A stretch of DNA of 45,919 bases from Alloscardovia omnicolens DSM 21503 (GCF_000420505.1 NZ_ATVB01000013.1:1-45919); one strand, 5' to 3'; shown: positions 35,221 through 44,423, counted from the first letter of the stretch. Made by a program: numbers and translations. Notes: a model not told the origin generated them from the sequence alone.

Positions 35221-35951
35221 TATTCTTCCTCGCCCTCCGCTTTATAATCCTCCGCTTTATAATCTACAGTACGTTCCGCGCTACTTTCTGCAACGTATTC
35301 CGCACCATGGTTTGCGCTACTTTCTGCAACGTCTTCAGCTTTCATCATTGATGCAATAACCTCAAGACGTGACTGCCATATTGCTCCGACCGCATTAAGC
35401 GTAATAGTGCGCGTACCCTCGCTGGTAAGTTCAGTGTCTCTTTGTACACCACTACCCGCAGCACTTCTTTCCACGCTTCTGTCGATAAGAATTTCTAAAC
35501 GCTCAGGCGCTAGAACAGAGGCCATCATTGACCCCCATTCCATAAGAATCACTGTATTATCGTCTGGCTCTTCTAAAATCTCGTCGAGGCCAAGAGACTC
35601 TAACTCGTCAAGAAGACGGTTAACCGCAGCAGAAGCAGCATGTTGCGGATCACTGAGCGCATCATCATTATCTGACCCCGGCAAACGGTAAGCGTCTACA
35701 TGCACAAGGTGTGCGCTCTGACCATTGCTAAAAGTTCCGCGTAATTCTCGCGCAATAGTAAAAGTAGGCGATACAACTGGCTCAGTAATCGATAAACCTC
35801 GCCCAATACCTTGACTGAGCGTGGTTTTGCCCGCTCCTAAGGGCCCAGATAGAACAATAACTTCGCCGCCTTGTAAATGACGTGCAATATTTTCGCCAAG
35901 CCCACGCATATCGTCTGCGGTCGCTGCATGCACAATTATCTGCTCGCTCAC
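35220..35951 (-). CDS. tsaE: t6A biosynthesis ATPase TsaE with repetitive C-terminus
   Basis: About 243 residues from GTG 35951, which overlaps the holA TGA (GTGA) and has GAGGG 8 nt upstream; an ATG 15 codons earlier would lie deep in holA. P-loop VLSGPLGAGKTTLSQG near 33-48, switch region SPTFTIARE near 60-68 and VILMEWG near 131-137 define TsaE, which powers turnover of the TsaB-TsaD complex. The last 45 residues are an acidic tail built of VAESSA and YKAED/YKAEG repeats, encoded by 15-bp and about 23-bp DNA repeats (35221-35340). Most TsaE proteins end near residue 160. Confidence 0.92.
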   Translation of the reverse strand: MSEQIIVHAATADDMRGLGENIARHLQGGEVIVLSGPLGAGKTTLSQGIGRGLSITEPVVSPTFTIARELRGTFSNGQSAHLVHVDAYRLPGSDNDDALSDPQHAASAAVNRLLDELESLGLDEILEEPDDNTVILMEWGSMMASVLAPERLEILIDRSVERSAAGSGVQRDTELTSEGTRTITLNAVGAIWQSRLEVIASMMKAEDVAESSANHGAEYVAESSAERTVDYKAEDYKAEGEEE

Positions 35952-36934
35952 GAATTCATTCCCTCTACAATCGCTGTGCCATGTGTTGTTATACATTCTA
36001 AAGTTTTTTCAAGCGCATAGACAGGATCGCCTCCTGAGCTTTTGCATTGTTCATCCGCCCATGCGCACATTTGAATAGCACACGCTAAACCTGCTGAGTT
36101 CCAACCGCGCAAATTGCGTTTAGCTTTGTTATATAGCCATGTATTCGTCAGCCCCGCTTCAGCTTGGCTTATTTGACCTGATTCCACTGCTGCAACTTTG
36201 GCAATAGAACGTAGATGAGAAGCGAGTACGCCAATAATTGCTATCGGAGCCATACCTTGGGCAACGCTATTTCTCATATCGACAATAGCTCCAGCAAGAT
36301 TGCCTGCCATCGCTTTATCCGACACTTCAAAACCGCTGACTTGCGGATTATTCACCATATACTGCGAAACGCTTGTTACAGTTATCGGGTTTTCATCAAA
36401 ATCCATGCATAACTGTTTACACATGGCTGCAATTTCGCCCGTTTTACCAGCAAGAACGCCAGATAATAACGTCATAGCGTCGGCAGTCATGTAACGACCG
36501 TAACGTTCGCATTCACCAGTAATAAAAGAGCGGTAATCTTTTTCTTTTTTGAGCTGCGGGATGTCAATAATTTCTGCTCCCGCTTTTTTGAGACGGTTAA
36601 CTATTCCGCTGCCTTTTTGTCCAGCATTTTTACGGCAGATAACGACCGAATCACCGATAGAACGCTGTTTATGATCTCCTGTATATTTTTCGAGTATTTT
36701 AAGGAAATCATCGGTACTGTTTTCGAGATTATCGACACGTACAATAGCTCCGTCAGAGAGCAAAGAAGGACTGACTGCTTCCATAAAACCGTAAGCGTCT
36801 GTATGAGCGGCATCCATCTCGATGCGTTCCATATGAGGAAGTTCAGCGCTTATATCATGCAAAAGCCTGCGCAAGGTTAACGAATTCAGATACTCGTCTC
36901 CCCCATTGACCACATATACCGCACTTTTTGCCAT
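35948..36934 (-). CDS. holA: DNA polymerase III subunit delta (HolA)
   Basis: 328 residues from ATG 36934, chosen by GGAAAGGA about 10 nt upstream and by the family-like start MAKSAVYVVNGGDEYLN; the frame stays open further upstream but would overlap comEC. Clamp-loader delta subunit: AAA-like N-domain with VVNGGDEYLNSLTLRRLL (ATP-less loop), IIDIPQLKKEKDYRSFI near 130-146 and the C-terminal collar domain with LASHLRSIAKVAAVESG near 245-261 and YNKAKRNLRGW. It opens the beta clamp for loading onto primed DNA. It lies 4 nt after comEC, the usual comEA-comEC-holA order. Confidence 0.93.
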   Translation of the reverse strand: MAKSAVYVVNGGDEYLNSLTLRRLLHDISAELPHMERIEMDAAHTDAYGFMEAVSPSLLSDGAIVRVDNLENSTDDFLKILEKYTGDHKQRSIGDSVVICRKNAGQKGSGIVNRLKKAGAEIIDIPQLKKEKDYRSFITGECERYGRYMTADAMTLLSGVLAGKTGEIAAMCKQLCMDFDENPITVTSVSQYMVNNPQVSGFEVSDKAMAGNLAGAIVDMRNSVAQGMAPIAIIGVLASHLRSIAKVAAVESGQISQAEAGLTNTWLYNKAKRNLRGWNSAGLACAIQMCAWADEQCKSSGGDPVYALEKTLECITTHGTAIVEGMNS

Positions 36935-36938
36935 ACGT

Positions 36939-38651
36939 CTAATGTCCTTTCCAGCGTGGACAACTGTGCGTATTATTGTGCTGAGTAAGAACAGAAATGC
37001 GAATAAATTCCTGCCATCTCTCACGCATACGCTGTTTAAACGGCACTCTATATTCTCTCTCAAAGCGATAACGATTCTGCCACCAACGCCATCCCCATAT
37101 GCTAGAACCAATAGCTACGCTTCCCGCTATATAAATCGTAACCATAACGCTAACCGGCACAGAAACTGAAGCATACGGCAGACGAATAATAATATCGCTT
37201 ACACGCACCATCACAGCTGTAGCACATCCAGATAACCAAGCGCACACGTACCCTGCTTGAGGCCACAGCCAGCTGAGAGCCAGACTGATTAATCCGAATA
37301 CCGTAGCAATATCCATAGGAACGCTCACAAGAAGATTGCTCACCATCGCATACATAGGCACTTCATCGCTGAGAATATACGATAACGGTAATGTAGCCAG
37401 TTGTGCGCTCACGGTTAAAGCCATTGGTGCTGCTAGCCAACTAGGTAAGAGATGAGTCATCAGTTTTTCGCCCCATCGTGACCATGTGAGAATTCCTGTC
37501 ACAGCAGCGCATGAAAGCGCAAAACCGATACTTGCAGCCACTTCAGGATTGAATAATACACACAGTATAATCGTCCAACATAACGCGCAACTCGCATATG
37601 CCTTGCGTCCCAGAAAAACGTAAAGCGAGGAAAAGAGCATCATAATACTAGCCCTGAGCACAGAATCTGAAGGATACATAACCAGATATAAGCCTGCGTT
37701 TGCTGCAATCAGAAGCAGAGCACGTATGCGTCGGTTAATGCACAATCGCGTGCACAGCCATGTAACCGTGCTGGCAGCAAGAGCGAAATGACCTCCGGAC
37801 ACAGCTAAAACATGCATAATACCGGCAGTACGAAAAGAATCTTTCAGTTTATCTGCTTGCTTTTTCTGAGAATGGTTATTGGACTCATAATCATTAGAGG
37901 CCACAGATGAAAGAAAAGCATCATGACCCATCACTCCTAACGTTACGCCGGGAACAAGAAGTGAAGCTGTGCCACCTAGATGAGAGGTTTGAGAAAGAAA
38001 ACGCTGCTGCACGTGAGAAACGGCTGCATGTAAGGCTGACGCTGGTCTGAGCAAACGCACGCATGATGAACAATTTTCCTGAACACGAAGATTCCACGGG
38101 GTGCGACCAATATTGGACGCCCCCACCGTTCCATGAACAAAGTATTGTGCTGATGTTTGCACCGAGCAATCTCGGCTATTGCGCGCCAGAAGACTAACGC
38201 GCACAGAACTCCTCTGCCACACACCGCGTAGGCGCACGGCCTGCAAGCGGGCTTGAACTGAACAGGAAAAACCGCGTAAGGAACTATGAATTGGAGGCGA
38301 TGTAATATGCACATGAGCACTGACTGTTTGAGCAGCACGCACAGATGTTGGGTTCACAGCATCATTCGCGACCATGCGCACATACACCGTCGAATTAATA
38401 AGCGCACACATACTCGCGGCAATACACACGCATAGATACGGCATCAGCCATACCCTTAGCCGCGCTCGCCCCGCTACTCTTAACAGCAAAACTGCGCACA
38501 CAAGAGCAAGACCAACAATTGCTGCAACAACAAGAATAAGAAACCTCTCCAAGTCAGCAGAATACGGACTCTTCACCATAATGGCGGTTACTGCCCACAT
38601 GCACACAGCGGGAAGGAGAAGACGAAAATCATGTTTATTGGACGCGCACAT
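36939..38651 (-). CDS. comEC: ComEC/Rec2 DNA-uptake channel, short form
   Basis: 570 residues with many membrane helices. The competence domain core is AGIMHVLAVSGGHFALAAST near 276-295, the counterpart of the HLLAISGLH motif, followed by LYLVMYPSDSVLRASIMMLF near 325-345. The first 250 residues hold two helices and the OB-fold-like extracellular region. The C-terminal metallo-beta-lactamase domain present in Bacillus ComEC is missing; the protein ends soon after the last helices, with a basic tail. ComEC passes one DNA strand through the membrane. Its ATG overlaps comEA by 17 bp, so the two are coupled. Confidence 0.9.
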   Translation of the reverse strand: MCASNKHDFRLLLPAVCMWAVTAIMVKSPYSADLERFLILVVAAIVGLALVCAVLLLRVAGRARLRVWLMPYLCVCIAASMCALINSTVYVRMVANDAVNPTSVRAAQTVSAHVHITSPPIHSSLRGFSCSVQARLQAVRLRGVWQRSSVRVSLLARNSRDCSVQTSAQYFVHGTVGASNIGRTPWNLRVQENCSSCVRLLRPASALHAAVSHVQQRFLSQTSHLGGTASLLVPGVTLGVMGHDAFLSSVASNDYESNNHSQKKQADKLKDSFRTAGIMHVLAVSGGHFALAASTVTWLCTRLCINRRIRALLLIAANAGLYLVMYPSDSVLRASIMMLFSSLYVFLGRKAYASCALCWTIILCVLFNPEVAASIGFALSCAAVTGILTWSRWGEKLMTHLLPSWLAAPMALTVSAQLATLPLSYILSDEVPMYAMVSNLLVSVPMDIATVFGLISLALSWLWPQAGYVCAWLSGCATAVMVRVSDIIIRLPYASVSVPVSVMVTIYIAGSVAIGSSIWGWRWWQNRYRFEREYRVPFKQRMRERWQEFIRISVLTQHNNTHSCPRWKGH

Positions 38652-39315
38652 GGCTTCTCATTTTCTCGAGAGTTTTTGCGCCAATTCCCGATACCTCCAT
38701 AAGATCATCAACACTGGCGAAAGAACCATGCGAGGAACGATAATCGAGGATTTTTTGTGCGGTTACTGGGCCTACGCCCGGTATATTTTGAAGTTGATCG
38801 ACACTAGCCGTATTGATATTTATGCGCGGATCAGGCGCGGCTTGTGTTTGCTGCTCAGCTGGTTGTTCGGATGACTGTTGCTGTGATTGCTGTTCGGCTG
38901 ATTGCTCGGCTGGTTGCTGAACGCTCTGCTCTTGTTCCTTACCCTCTGACTTAGCTGTTTGCTTATAATCTTGACTATAATTGTAAGTTTCCGATTGAGC
39001 GGTTTGTAAGCGCATCATTGCAGAACTTTGAATACACAGCAAAGTCAAGCTAATACTCAGGGCAAAAATAAGAATAAGAATGGTCAGAATGGACCAAGTG
39101 GGAGATCCAAGAAATGTGGGTAGAGCGCTGGGAAGATGGCGCATTATATCTGCATGATTGTTGGACTCCTTCTGGTTAGCATCACCCTTATGTGCTGGAC
39201 GATGACGTTCTGTGCGAGATAACCATAACGGGCTAAAGGAACGGTCTCGAGCACTAACCGTCCGCATATCATTAAGTTGCGTAGTAAAAATCTGGGGATC
39301 TCGTTGAGTCTTCAC
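38635..39315 (-). CDS. comEA: ComEA competence DNA receptor
   Basis: 226 residues. A cytoplasmic N-tail of about 75 residues, one membrane anchor (SILTILILIFALSISLTLLC near 75-94), a Gln/Glu/Ser-rich spacer (about 120-165, with repeated EQPAEQ-like units), then tandem helix-hairpin-helix motifs: INTASVDQLQNIPGVGPVTA and VDDLMEVSGIGAKTLEKM (about 170-220). It binds incoming double-stranded DNA outside the membrane and hands it to ComEC. The start is uncertain: GTG at 39315 has AGAAGG almost touching it; ATG at 39267 is an alternative. Confidence 0.9.
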   Translation of the reverse strand: MKTQRDPQIFTTQLNDMRTVSARDRSFSPLWLSRTERHRPAHKGDANQKESNNHADIMRHLPSALPTFLGSPTWSILTILILIFALSISLTLLCIQSSAMMRLQTAQSETYNYSQDYKQTAKSEGKEQEQSVQQPAEQSAEQQSQQQSSEQPAEQQTQAAPDPRININTASVDQLQNIPGVGPVTAQKILDYRSSHGSFASVDDLMEVSGIGAKTLEKMRSHVRVQ

Positions 39316-39954
39316 CCTTCTAGCTTGCGTCAGGCTAGAGCAGTTTTAAAAATCTCTGCGTAATTGTGAACCAATGTGAATAACACACCCTGACACGCCG
39401 GCGAGAGCGTAAAATCTTTGTCGGTTCATCGGAATTTAGCGGGAGTGTGTAGGTTTATGGGTTGTAGGTGCGTGGAGGTTGTGAGCATGGAGCGCTAACA
39501 ATGCTCACGTCCACCGTTAAGAGTGATTTCAGCTTCCGCTCGTGCGTGAATCGTGGACTGCTAGGGCAAGTCATGTTTCACGAATCACTCAAGACCTGAG
39601 CCAAGCCAAAGCCCCACTAAAATCGCGTAAGCCTGTATGTCTTTTGCCCGGTCTGACTTGAAGGCTCTAGTGGGGTGTGAACGAGGACGTGTTGGACGCG
39701 TCTTACCTCATTCCATGAGAACGGCGAATAATGCCACTAAAACACGTTGTAAGCGAGGGCACGTTCGACGCGCCTTAAACTACACCACGTATTACGCCAC
39801 TTTTGAGAGTTCCTACCAGTGTAAGACAAGACACGTTCAACACATCATAAACTACAACACACGGATCAAGATAATCCGCATGTTTAAGGTCAAGTTTTAC
39901 GCATGGCACACCACACACACCGTGTCACCACACGCGAAGTCGCCTAAAACCACA
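39316..39954. other. 640-base region of nested inverted repeats, possible IS scar
   Basis: Between comEA and leuS. Inverted pairs: GTGAGCAT/ATGCTCAC (39481-39488, 39501-39508), GAGTGATT/AATCACTC (39521-39528, 39583-39590), CCCCACTA/TAGTGGGG (39612-39619, 39668-39675). The minus-strand frame around 39560-39470 (HARAEAEITLNGGREHC, stop, RSMLTTSTHLQP) looks like a degraded protein end, possibly a TnpB-like transposon protein; unsure. The right half carries the 72-bp repeats (own entry). A 126-codon open frame (39637-40017, +) spans the repeats but has no recognisable domain or ribosome-binding site. Confidence 0.4.
39677..39870. repeat. Degenerate 72-bp tandem repeat, three copies
   Basis: Copies begin exactly 72 bases apart at 39677 (GTGAACGAGGACGTG), 39749 (GTAAGCGAGGGCACG) and 39821 (GTAAGACAAGACACG). 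The first 35-40 bases of each agree at roughly three of four positions; the later halves diverge, and the third copy is cut short. In the plus frame the unit is 24 codons (CERGRV / CKRGHV / CKTRHV starts). Confidence 0.65.
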
Positions 39955-40000
39955 CAAAAAACTCGCTGCGTCAAACCGATTACAGTTCAACACAGCGAGT
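39955..40000 (-). terminator. Terminator of leuS
   Basis: ACTCGCTG (39961-39968) and CAGCGAGT (39993-40000) pair; on the minus strand the stem is followed by TTTTTTGTGTG. About 24 bases after the leuS stop. Confidence 0.75.
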
Positions 40001-40023
40001 ACTTGTACGCGCGTTAAAAGCTC

Positions 40024-42975
40024 TTATTCACCAGGAACAATAGACACAATACGTGGTGCCTTCACAATCACCTTGCGAGGAGCAACCCCTCCTAAGCGTT
40101 CCACGATTGCTGGCAAAGCTAATGCTTGAGCTTCCAAATCTTCAGCAGAAATATCTGGGCTCACTTCAAGCTTGCCGCGAACCTTACCCTTAATCTGCAC
40201 AACAGCAGTCACTGTATCTTGTCCAACAAAGCGCTCATCTGCCACTGGCCAGTCCGCGCGAGACAAAGACTTCTCATGACCGAGCTTGCTCCACAGCTCT
40301 TCACAAATATGAGGAGCAATAGGCGAAAGCATCAAAATCAAAGGCTCAATAGCTGCACGTGGCACGCGATAGAAACTTGTCAAATGATTATTCAACACAA
40401 TGAGCTTGGAAATGGTGGTGTTTGGACGCATATTTTCCATTTCCTCAGTAACGTCCACAATGGTGTTATTCAGCAATTTAGCAGTCTTCTCATCAAGCTG
40501 CTCATCGCTCACAATCACTTCGCCAGTGTTTTCGTCAATAACGTTACGCCACAAACGCTGCAAGAAACGCTGAGAGCCAACGACATTGCGCACATTCCAT
40601 GGACGCGACTCGTCCAAAGGACCCATGCTCATTTCGTACAGGCGGAAGGTGTCTGCACCATACTCGTCGTACATATCGTCTGGAGTAATAATATTCTTGA
40701 GGCTCTTACCCATCTTGCCGAATTCACGGTTAACAGTCTGACCCTTATACAGGTATTCAGTCTCGCCGCCGTCGCCCACAACTTCTTCAACTTCTGCTGC
40801 TGGAACATACTGGCCGCGCTCATCTGTATACGCATATGCCTGAATATATCCCTGGTTAAACAGCTTGTGGAATGGTTCTGGAGCGCTAACCACACCCAAA
40901 TCATAGAGCACCTTGTGCCAGAAACGCGAGTACAGCAAGTGCAAAACAGCATGCTCCACACCGCCCACATACAAGTCCACGCCGCCGGATGCACCCGTTG
41001 TTGCATTGTGCCCAGCACCCAACCAGTAGTTGAACTCTTCTGGAGATACCATGGCATCACCGTTGTTTGGATCGGTGTAGCGCATGTAGTACCAGCAAGA
41101 ACCTGCCCACTGAGGCATGGTATTAGTATCGCGGCGATATTCCTGAGGACCGTCACCCAAATCGAGAGTAACGTTCACCCAGTTCTCGTTACGGCTCAGC
41201 GGTGCTTCTGGATCTGTATCGCTATCCATAGGATCGTACGTGCGAGGAGAATAATCAGGGACATCAGGCAAGTTGATTGGCAACATACTGTCTGGAACAG
41301 TATGAGCAACACCGTTCTTATCGTACACAATTGGGAATGGCTCTCCCCAGTAACGCTGACGGCTAAAGAGCCAGTCGCGCAAACGATAGGACACAGTGCC
41401 CTTACCCACGCCCTGCTCTTCGAGCCAAGCGGTAGCGGCAGCAGTTGCATCGTCAACGCGCATACCGTTTAAGTTAAGTTCTACGCCACCAATATGAGTG
41501 CTCTCTACGTGCGAATTAATCACGCGACCATCATGCGAGGTATAAGCCTGCTTACCCTCATAATCAGCAGCCAAGCTCTCGCCGCTACCCTCTTCTGGTT
41601 TAACGGTGTAAATAACTGGCAGACCAAAAGCCGTAGCGAAATCAAAATCGCGCTGATCTCCGCCAGGAACAGCCATAATCGCGCCGGTACCATAGCTCAT
41701 CAACACATAATCAGACACGAAAACAGGAATCTTCGCACCAGTAATAGGGTTCGTTGCGTACAAACCAGAGAAGTAACCGGTTTTCGCACCGTTATCTGCT
41801 ACGCGATCCATCGCGGTCTTGGCCATCGCTGCACGACGGTATTCGCGCACAGCCTGACTCAAAGATTCATAACCGCCGCGCCAAGCCTGAGGAACATCAC
41901 TCTCCCAATCAGCAGGAACATACTCGAGGAGCGGATGATCAACTGCTACAACAGCAAAAGTTGTACCGAACAAAGTATCGGCACGCGTGGTATATACTTC
42001 CATATCCTGAGCACCGTCAGCAGTTGGTACTTCAAAATGCACAGCAGCACCATGAGATTCACCAATCCAATTGCGCTGCATAGCCTTAACTTTATCTGGC
42101 CAATCAATGCCATCGAGGTCTTCAATCAAGCGATGACCGTAGGCAGTAATGCGCATGGACCACTGAGAAAGCTCACGCTGAAAAACGGGGAAATTACCGC
42201 GCTCAGACTTACCTTCAGCAGTAACCTCTTCATTAGCAAGAACAGTTCCCAAACCTGGGCACCAGTTCACAGGAGACTTAGAAATATAAGCCAAACGGAA
42301 CTCGTTGAGCACATCGTCTTGCTGCTTTGGCTCCAAATCGTCCCAAGCGTGACCTTCGAAACCAGGAATCTGCTTGTCGCCCGAGCGGAAAGCATCAATG
42401 AGCTCAGAAATAGGTCGAGCACTACCCACTCCACCATCAGCGCGCTGGTAATCCTCGTTATACCAAGAGTTGAAAATGCGAGTGAAAATCCACTGCGTCC
42501 AGTGCACATACTCAGGCTCAATCGTAGCGAAAGAACGACGATTATCTAAGCCCAAACCCATACGATGCAGCTGACGACGCATATTAGCAATATTTTCCTC
42601 AGTAGTAATGCGAGGATGCTGACCTGTCTGCACAGCAAACTGCTCAGCAGGCAGACCGAAAGCGTCATAGCCCAAAGCGTGCAGAACATTTTCGCCCTTC
42701 ATGCGATGGTAGCGAGACACCACATCTGTGGCAATGTATCCCAAAGGATGACCCACGTGCAATCCGCGCCCTGATGGGTATGGGAACATATCCATAACAA
42801 AGAATGGCTTGCGGTCACCGGCAAGCTGACCTTCGCCATCAGTTAAATCACCGGAGACATTAGCAGCCCAGAAGGTGCCTTCTTTCTCCCACTTTTCCTG
42901 CCAATGCTCTTCAATTTTTTGAGCAAGAGCAGCGTTATAGCGCCATGCAGATTCAGACGTAGTGAACTCTTCCAT
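40024..42975 (-). CDS. leuS: Leucine-tRNA ligase
   Basis: 983 residues, within the range for actinobacterial LeuRS. Class I marks: MFPYPSGRGLHVGHPLGY with the HIGH counterpart HVGH at 73-76; editing (CP1) domain with TTRADTLFGTTFAVVAVDHP near 327-346; LRDWLFSRQRYWGEPFPI near 525; and the KMSKS loop written KMGKSLKN near 752. The C-terminal anticodon-binding and extension domains are present. It charges tRNA-Leu. Single gene with its own promoter (43037-43066) and terminator. Long plus-strand open frames inside it are shadows. Confidence 0.97.
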   Translation of the reverse strand: MEEFTTSESAWRYNAALAQKIEEHWQEKWEKEGTFWAANVSGDLTDGEGQLAGDRKPFFVMDMFPYPSGRGLHVGHPLGYIATDVVSRYHRMKGENVLHALGYDAFGLPAEQFAVQTGQHPRITTEENIANMRRQLHRMGLGLDNRRSFATIEPEYVHWTQWIFTRIFNSWYNEDYQRADGGVGSARPISELIDAFRSGDKQIPGFEGHAWDDLEPKQQDDVLNEFRLAYISKSPVNWCPGLGTVLANEEVTAEGKSERGNFPVFQRELSQWSMRITAYGHRLIEDLDGIDWPDKVKAMQRNWIGESHGAAVHFEVPTADGAQDMEVYTTRADTLFGTTFAVVAVDHPLLEYVPADWESDVPQAWRGGYESLSQAVREYRRAAMAKTAMDRVADNGAKTGYFSGLYATNPITGAKIPVFVSDYVLMSYGTGAIMAVPGGDQRDFDFATAFGLPVIYTVKPEEGSGESLAADYEGKQAYTSHDGRVINSHVESTHIGGVELNLNGMRVDDATAAATAWLEEQGVGKGTVSYRLRDWLFSRQRYWGEPFPIVYDKNGVAHTVPDSMLPINLPDVPDYSPRTYDPMDSDTDPEAPLSRNENWVNVTLDLGDGPQEYRRDTNTMPQWAGSCWYYMRYTDPNNGDAMVSPEEFNYWLGAGHNATTGASGGVDLYVGGVEHAVLHLLYSRFWHKVLYDLGVVSAPEPFHKLFNQGYIQAYAYTDERGQYVPAAEVEEVVGDGGETEYLYKGQTVNREFGKMGKSLKNIITPDDMYDEYGADTFRLYEMSMGPLDESRPWNVRNVVGSQRFLQRLWRNVIDENTGEVIVSDEQLDEKTAKLLNNTIVDVTEEMENMRPNTTISKLIVLNNHLTSFYRVPRAAIEPLILMLSPIAPHICEELWSKLGHEKSLSRADWPVADERFVGQDTVTAVVQIKGKVRGKLEVSPDISAEDLEAQALALPAIVERLGGVAPRKVIVKAPRIVSIVPGE

Positions 42976-43313
42976 TCATTAACTCGCTTTCAGAGTGCTT
43001 TAATGCTTATATCATGCTTATATCCGCTGTATACGTTCTATAAGTTCTAAGCCGTTTTTTAAGCAAAACTAATCAAATTATCGAGGCAAACGTGGACTTT
43101 AGCGCGAACGTGCAGACAGATTGTTTCACTTCGTGATAAAGATCTCTGCAGTTTCTTTTTACTGTTTTCGCGATAGTTCCTCGATAGTTTCCTATGCAGT
43201 TTTCGCGATTACTTTAGAAACAGCTGAGATACTACCCTACTGATTAACAGACAGTACGGATAGCTGCGTTTGCCCGCTTTACTTTTGTGCGTTCTAGTTC
43301 GGCGCGGCACGCT
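42976..43313. other. Leader/intergenic region upstream of leuS
   Basis: 338 bases between leuS and the end of corA. It contains the leuS promoter and two near-copies of CTGTTTTCGCGATAGTT / CAGTTTTCGCGATTA (about 43158-43214). No T-box signature (TGGNACCGCG) or leucine-rich leader peptide was seen. Confidence 0.45.
43037..43066 (-). promoter_or_regulatory. Candidate promoter of leuS
   Basis: Minus strand: TTGCTT (43061-43066), 18-nt spacer, TATAGA (43037-43042), about 60 nt before the ATG. Confidence 0.5.
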
Positions 43314-44252
43314 TTACTTGAAACGATTAGACCGAGTAAACACCCAACCAGCAATACCTGCCAATGCCATAGAGAGCACTGTCATAATCCAGAAGCCGAA
43401 TGGATGACCGCTCAGCGGAATATTCGTAAAGTTCATGCCGTACATCGAGAAAATCATGGTTGGAATAGACATAACCAAAGAAATAATCGTGTAAATCTTC
43501 ATTACGTTATTCACGTTATTCGACACGATTGTGCCGAAAGCATCGGTCATGCCCTGCAAAACGGACTGATAAATGCTAGCCATCTCAATAGCCTGCTTGT
43601 TTTCCGTAATGACGTCCTCAAGCAGATCGGCATCGTCCTCGTAATAGCGGAAACGCTGCAAACTGGTGAGCTTTTCGAGCACCACTTCATTAGATTTCAA
43701 CGAAGTCGTGAAGTATACCAAGGATTTCGACAGCTCCATAAGCATAAGAATTTCGCGGTTCGCCGTCGAATGCTGCAAGCGCATTTCGAGCTTATCGCTT
43801 TCGCGGTCGATAATACGCAGATAACGCAAGTACATGGACGCGTTACGGTATAGAATCTGCAGAATAAAGCGCGAACGCATAAAAGTATTAAAACCGCGGA
43901 TAGCGCCATCCATAAAAGGCTGCAACAAAAGCGAATCTTCCATACAGACGGTAACAATCAGTTCGTCGGTAACAATAATTGCCAAAGGAATGGTTTCGTA
44001 CCAATCCTTACCGCCTCGCTCCTCCACCGTTGGAATATCTACGATGACCATGGTGTAGCCATCTTCTACATCCACACGCGAGCGCTCCTCATCATCCAAA
44101 GGTGCTCGTAAATCAGCTAAATCAATTTTGCACTTCTCGGAAATCTCAGCCAATTCAGAATCTGTTGGTTTGCTCAGATTCACCCATGAACCACGTTCGG
44201 GGTTAGCTATTTGCTCGGTTTTTCCATTAATTGTGCTAAAAACTCGCATCAT
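43314..44252 (-). CDS. corA: CorA-family divalent metal (Mg2+/Co2+) transporter
   Basis: About 312 residues. The long N-terminal cytoplasmic domain (about 1-250) contains DEERSRVDVEDGYTMVIVDI near 52-71; two C-terminal helices follow, with the signature YGMNF between them (TMIFSMYGMNFTNIPLSG near 266-283), then a short basic tail. A pentameric magnesium channel. Start set at the ATG at 44252 because AGGGG lies about 9 nt before it; ATG 44249 and a GTG at 44261 are alternatives. Divergent from the DUF3290 gene. Confidence 0.93.
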   Translation of the reverse strand: MMRVFSTINGKTEQIANPERGSWVNLSKPTDSELAEISEKCKIDLADLRAPLDDEERSRVDVEDGYTMVIVDIPTVEERGGKDWYETIPLAIIVTDELIVTVCMEDSLLLQPFMDGAIRGFNTFMRSRFILQILYRNASMYLRYLRIIDRESDKLEMRLQHSTANREILMLMELSKSLVYFTTSLKSNEVVLEKLTSLQRFRYYEDDADLLEDVITENKQAIEMASIYQSVLQGMTDAFGTIVSNNVNNVMKIYTIISLVMSIPTMIFSMYGMNFTNIPLSGHPFGFWIMTVLSMALAGIAGWVFTRSNRFK

Positions 44253-44423
44253 AGCCATCACCCCTATTCCCCTTACTGTGCGCGCTCACTTCTTATGCAC
44301 GCCAATCTACCCAACTTTCTTACTATACGCTATGCCTTGGTTTTTCGCACGTATAAGACCGCCATTACACTATAAGAGGTCGCACATATGAGGGCTCAGG
44401 CCTAGGCTCAGAGGGAGATTGCC

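Noticed and set aside
39637-40017. 126-codon open frame with 24-residue repeats
   Set aside because: No ribosome-binding site, Arg/Thr/His-rich composition, overlaps the leuS terminator; kept only as a DNA repeat.
40126-42549. Long plus-strand open frames (448 and 351 codons) opposite leuS
   Set aside because: They are antisense shadows of a highly biased, well-recognised leuS gene and show no domain or ribosome-binding site.
42976-43313. T-box or leucine leader-peptide attenuation before leuS
   Set aside because: No T-box consensus, specifier loop or Leu-codon run was found.
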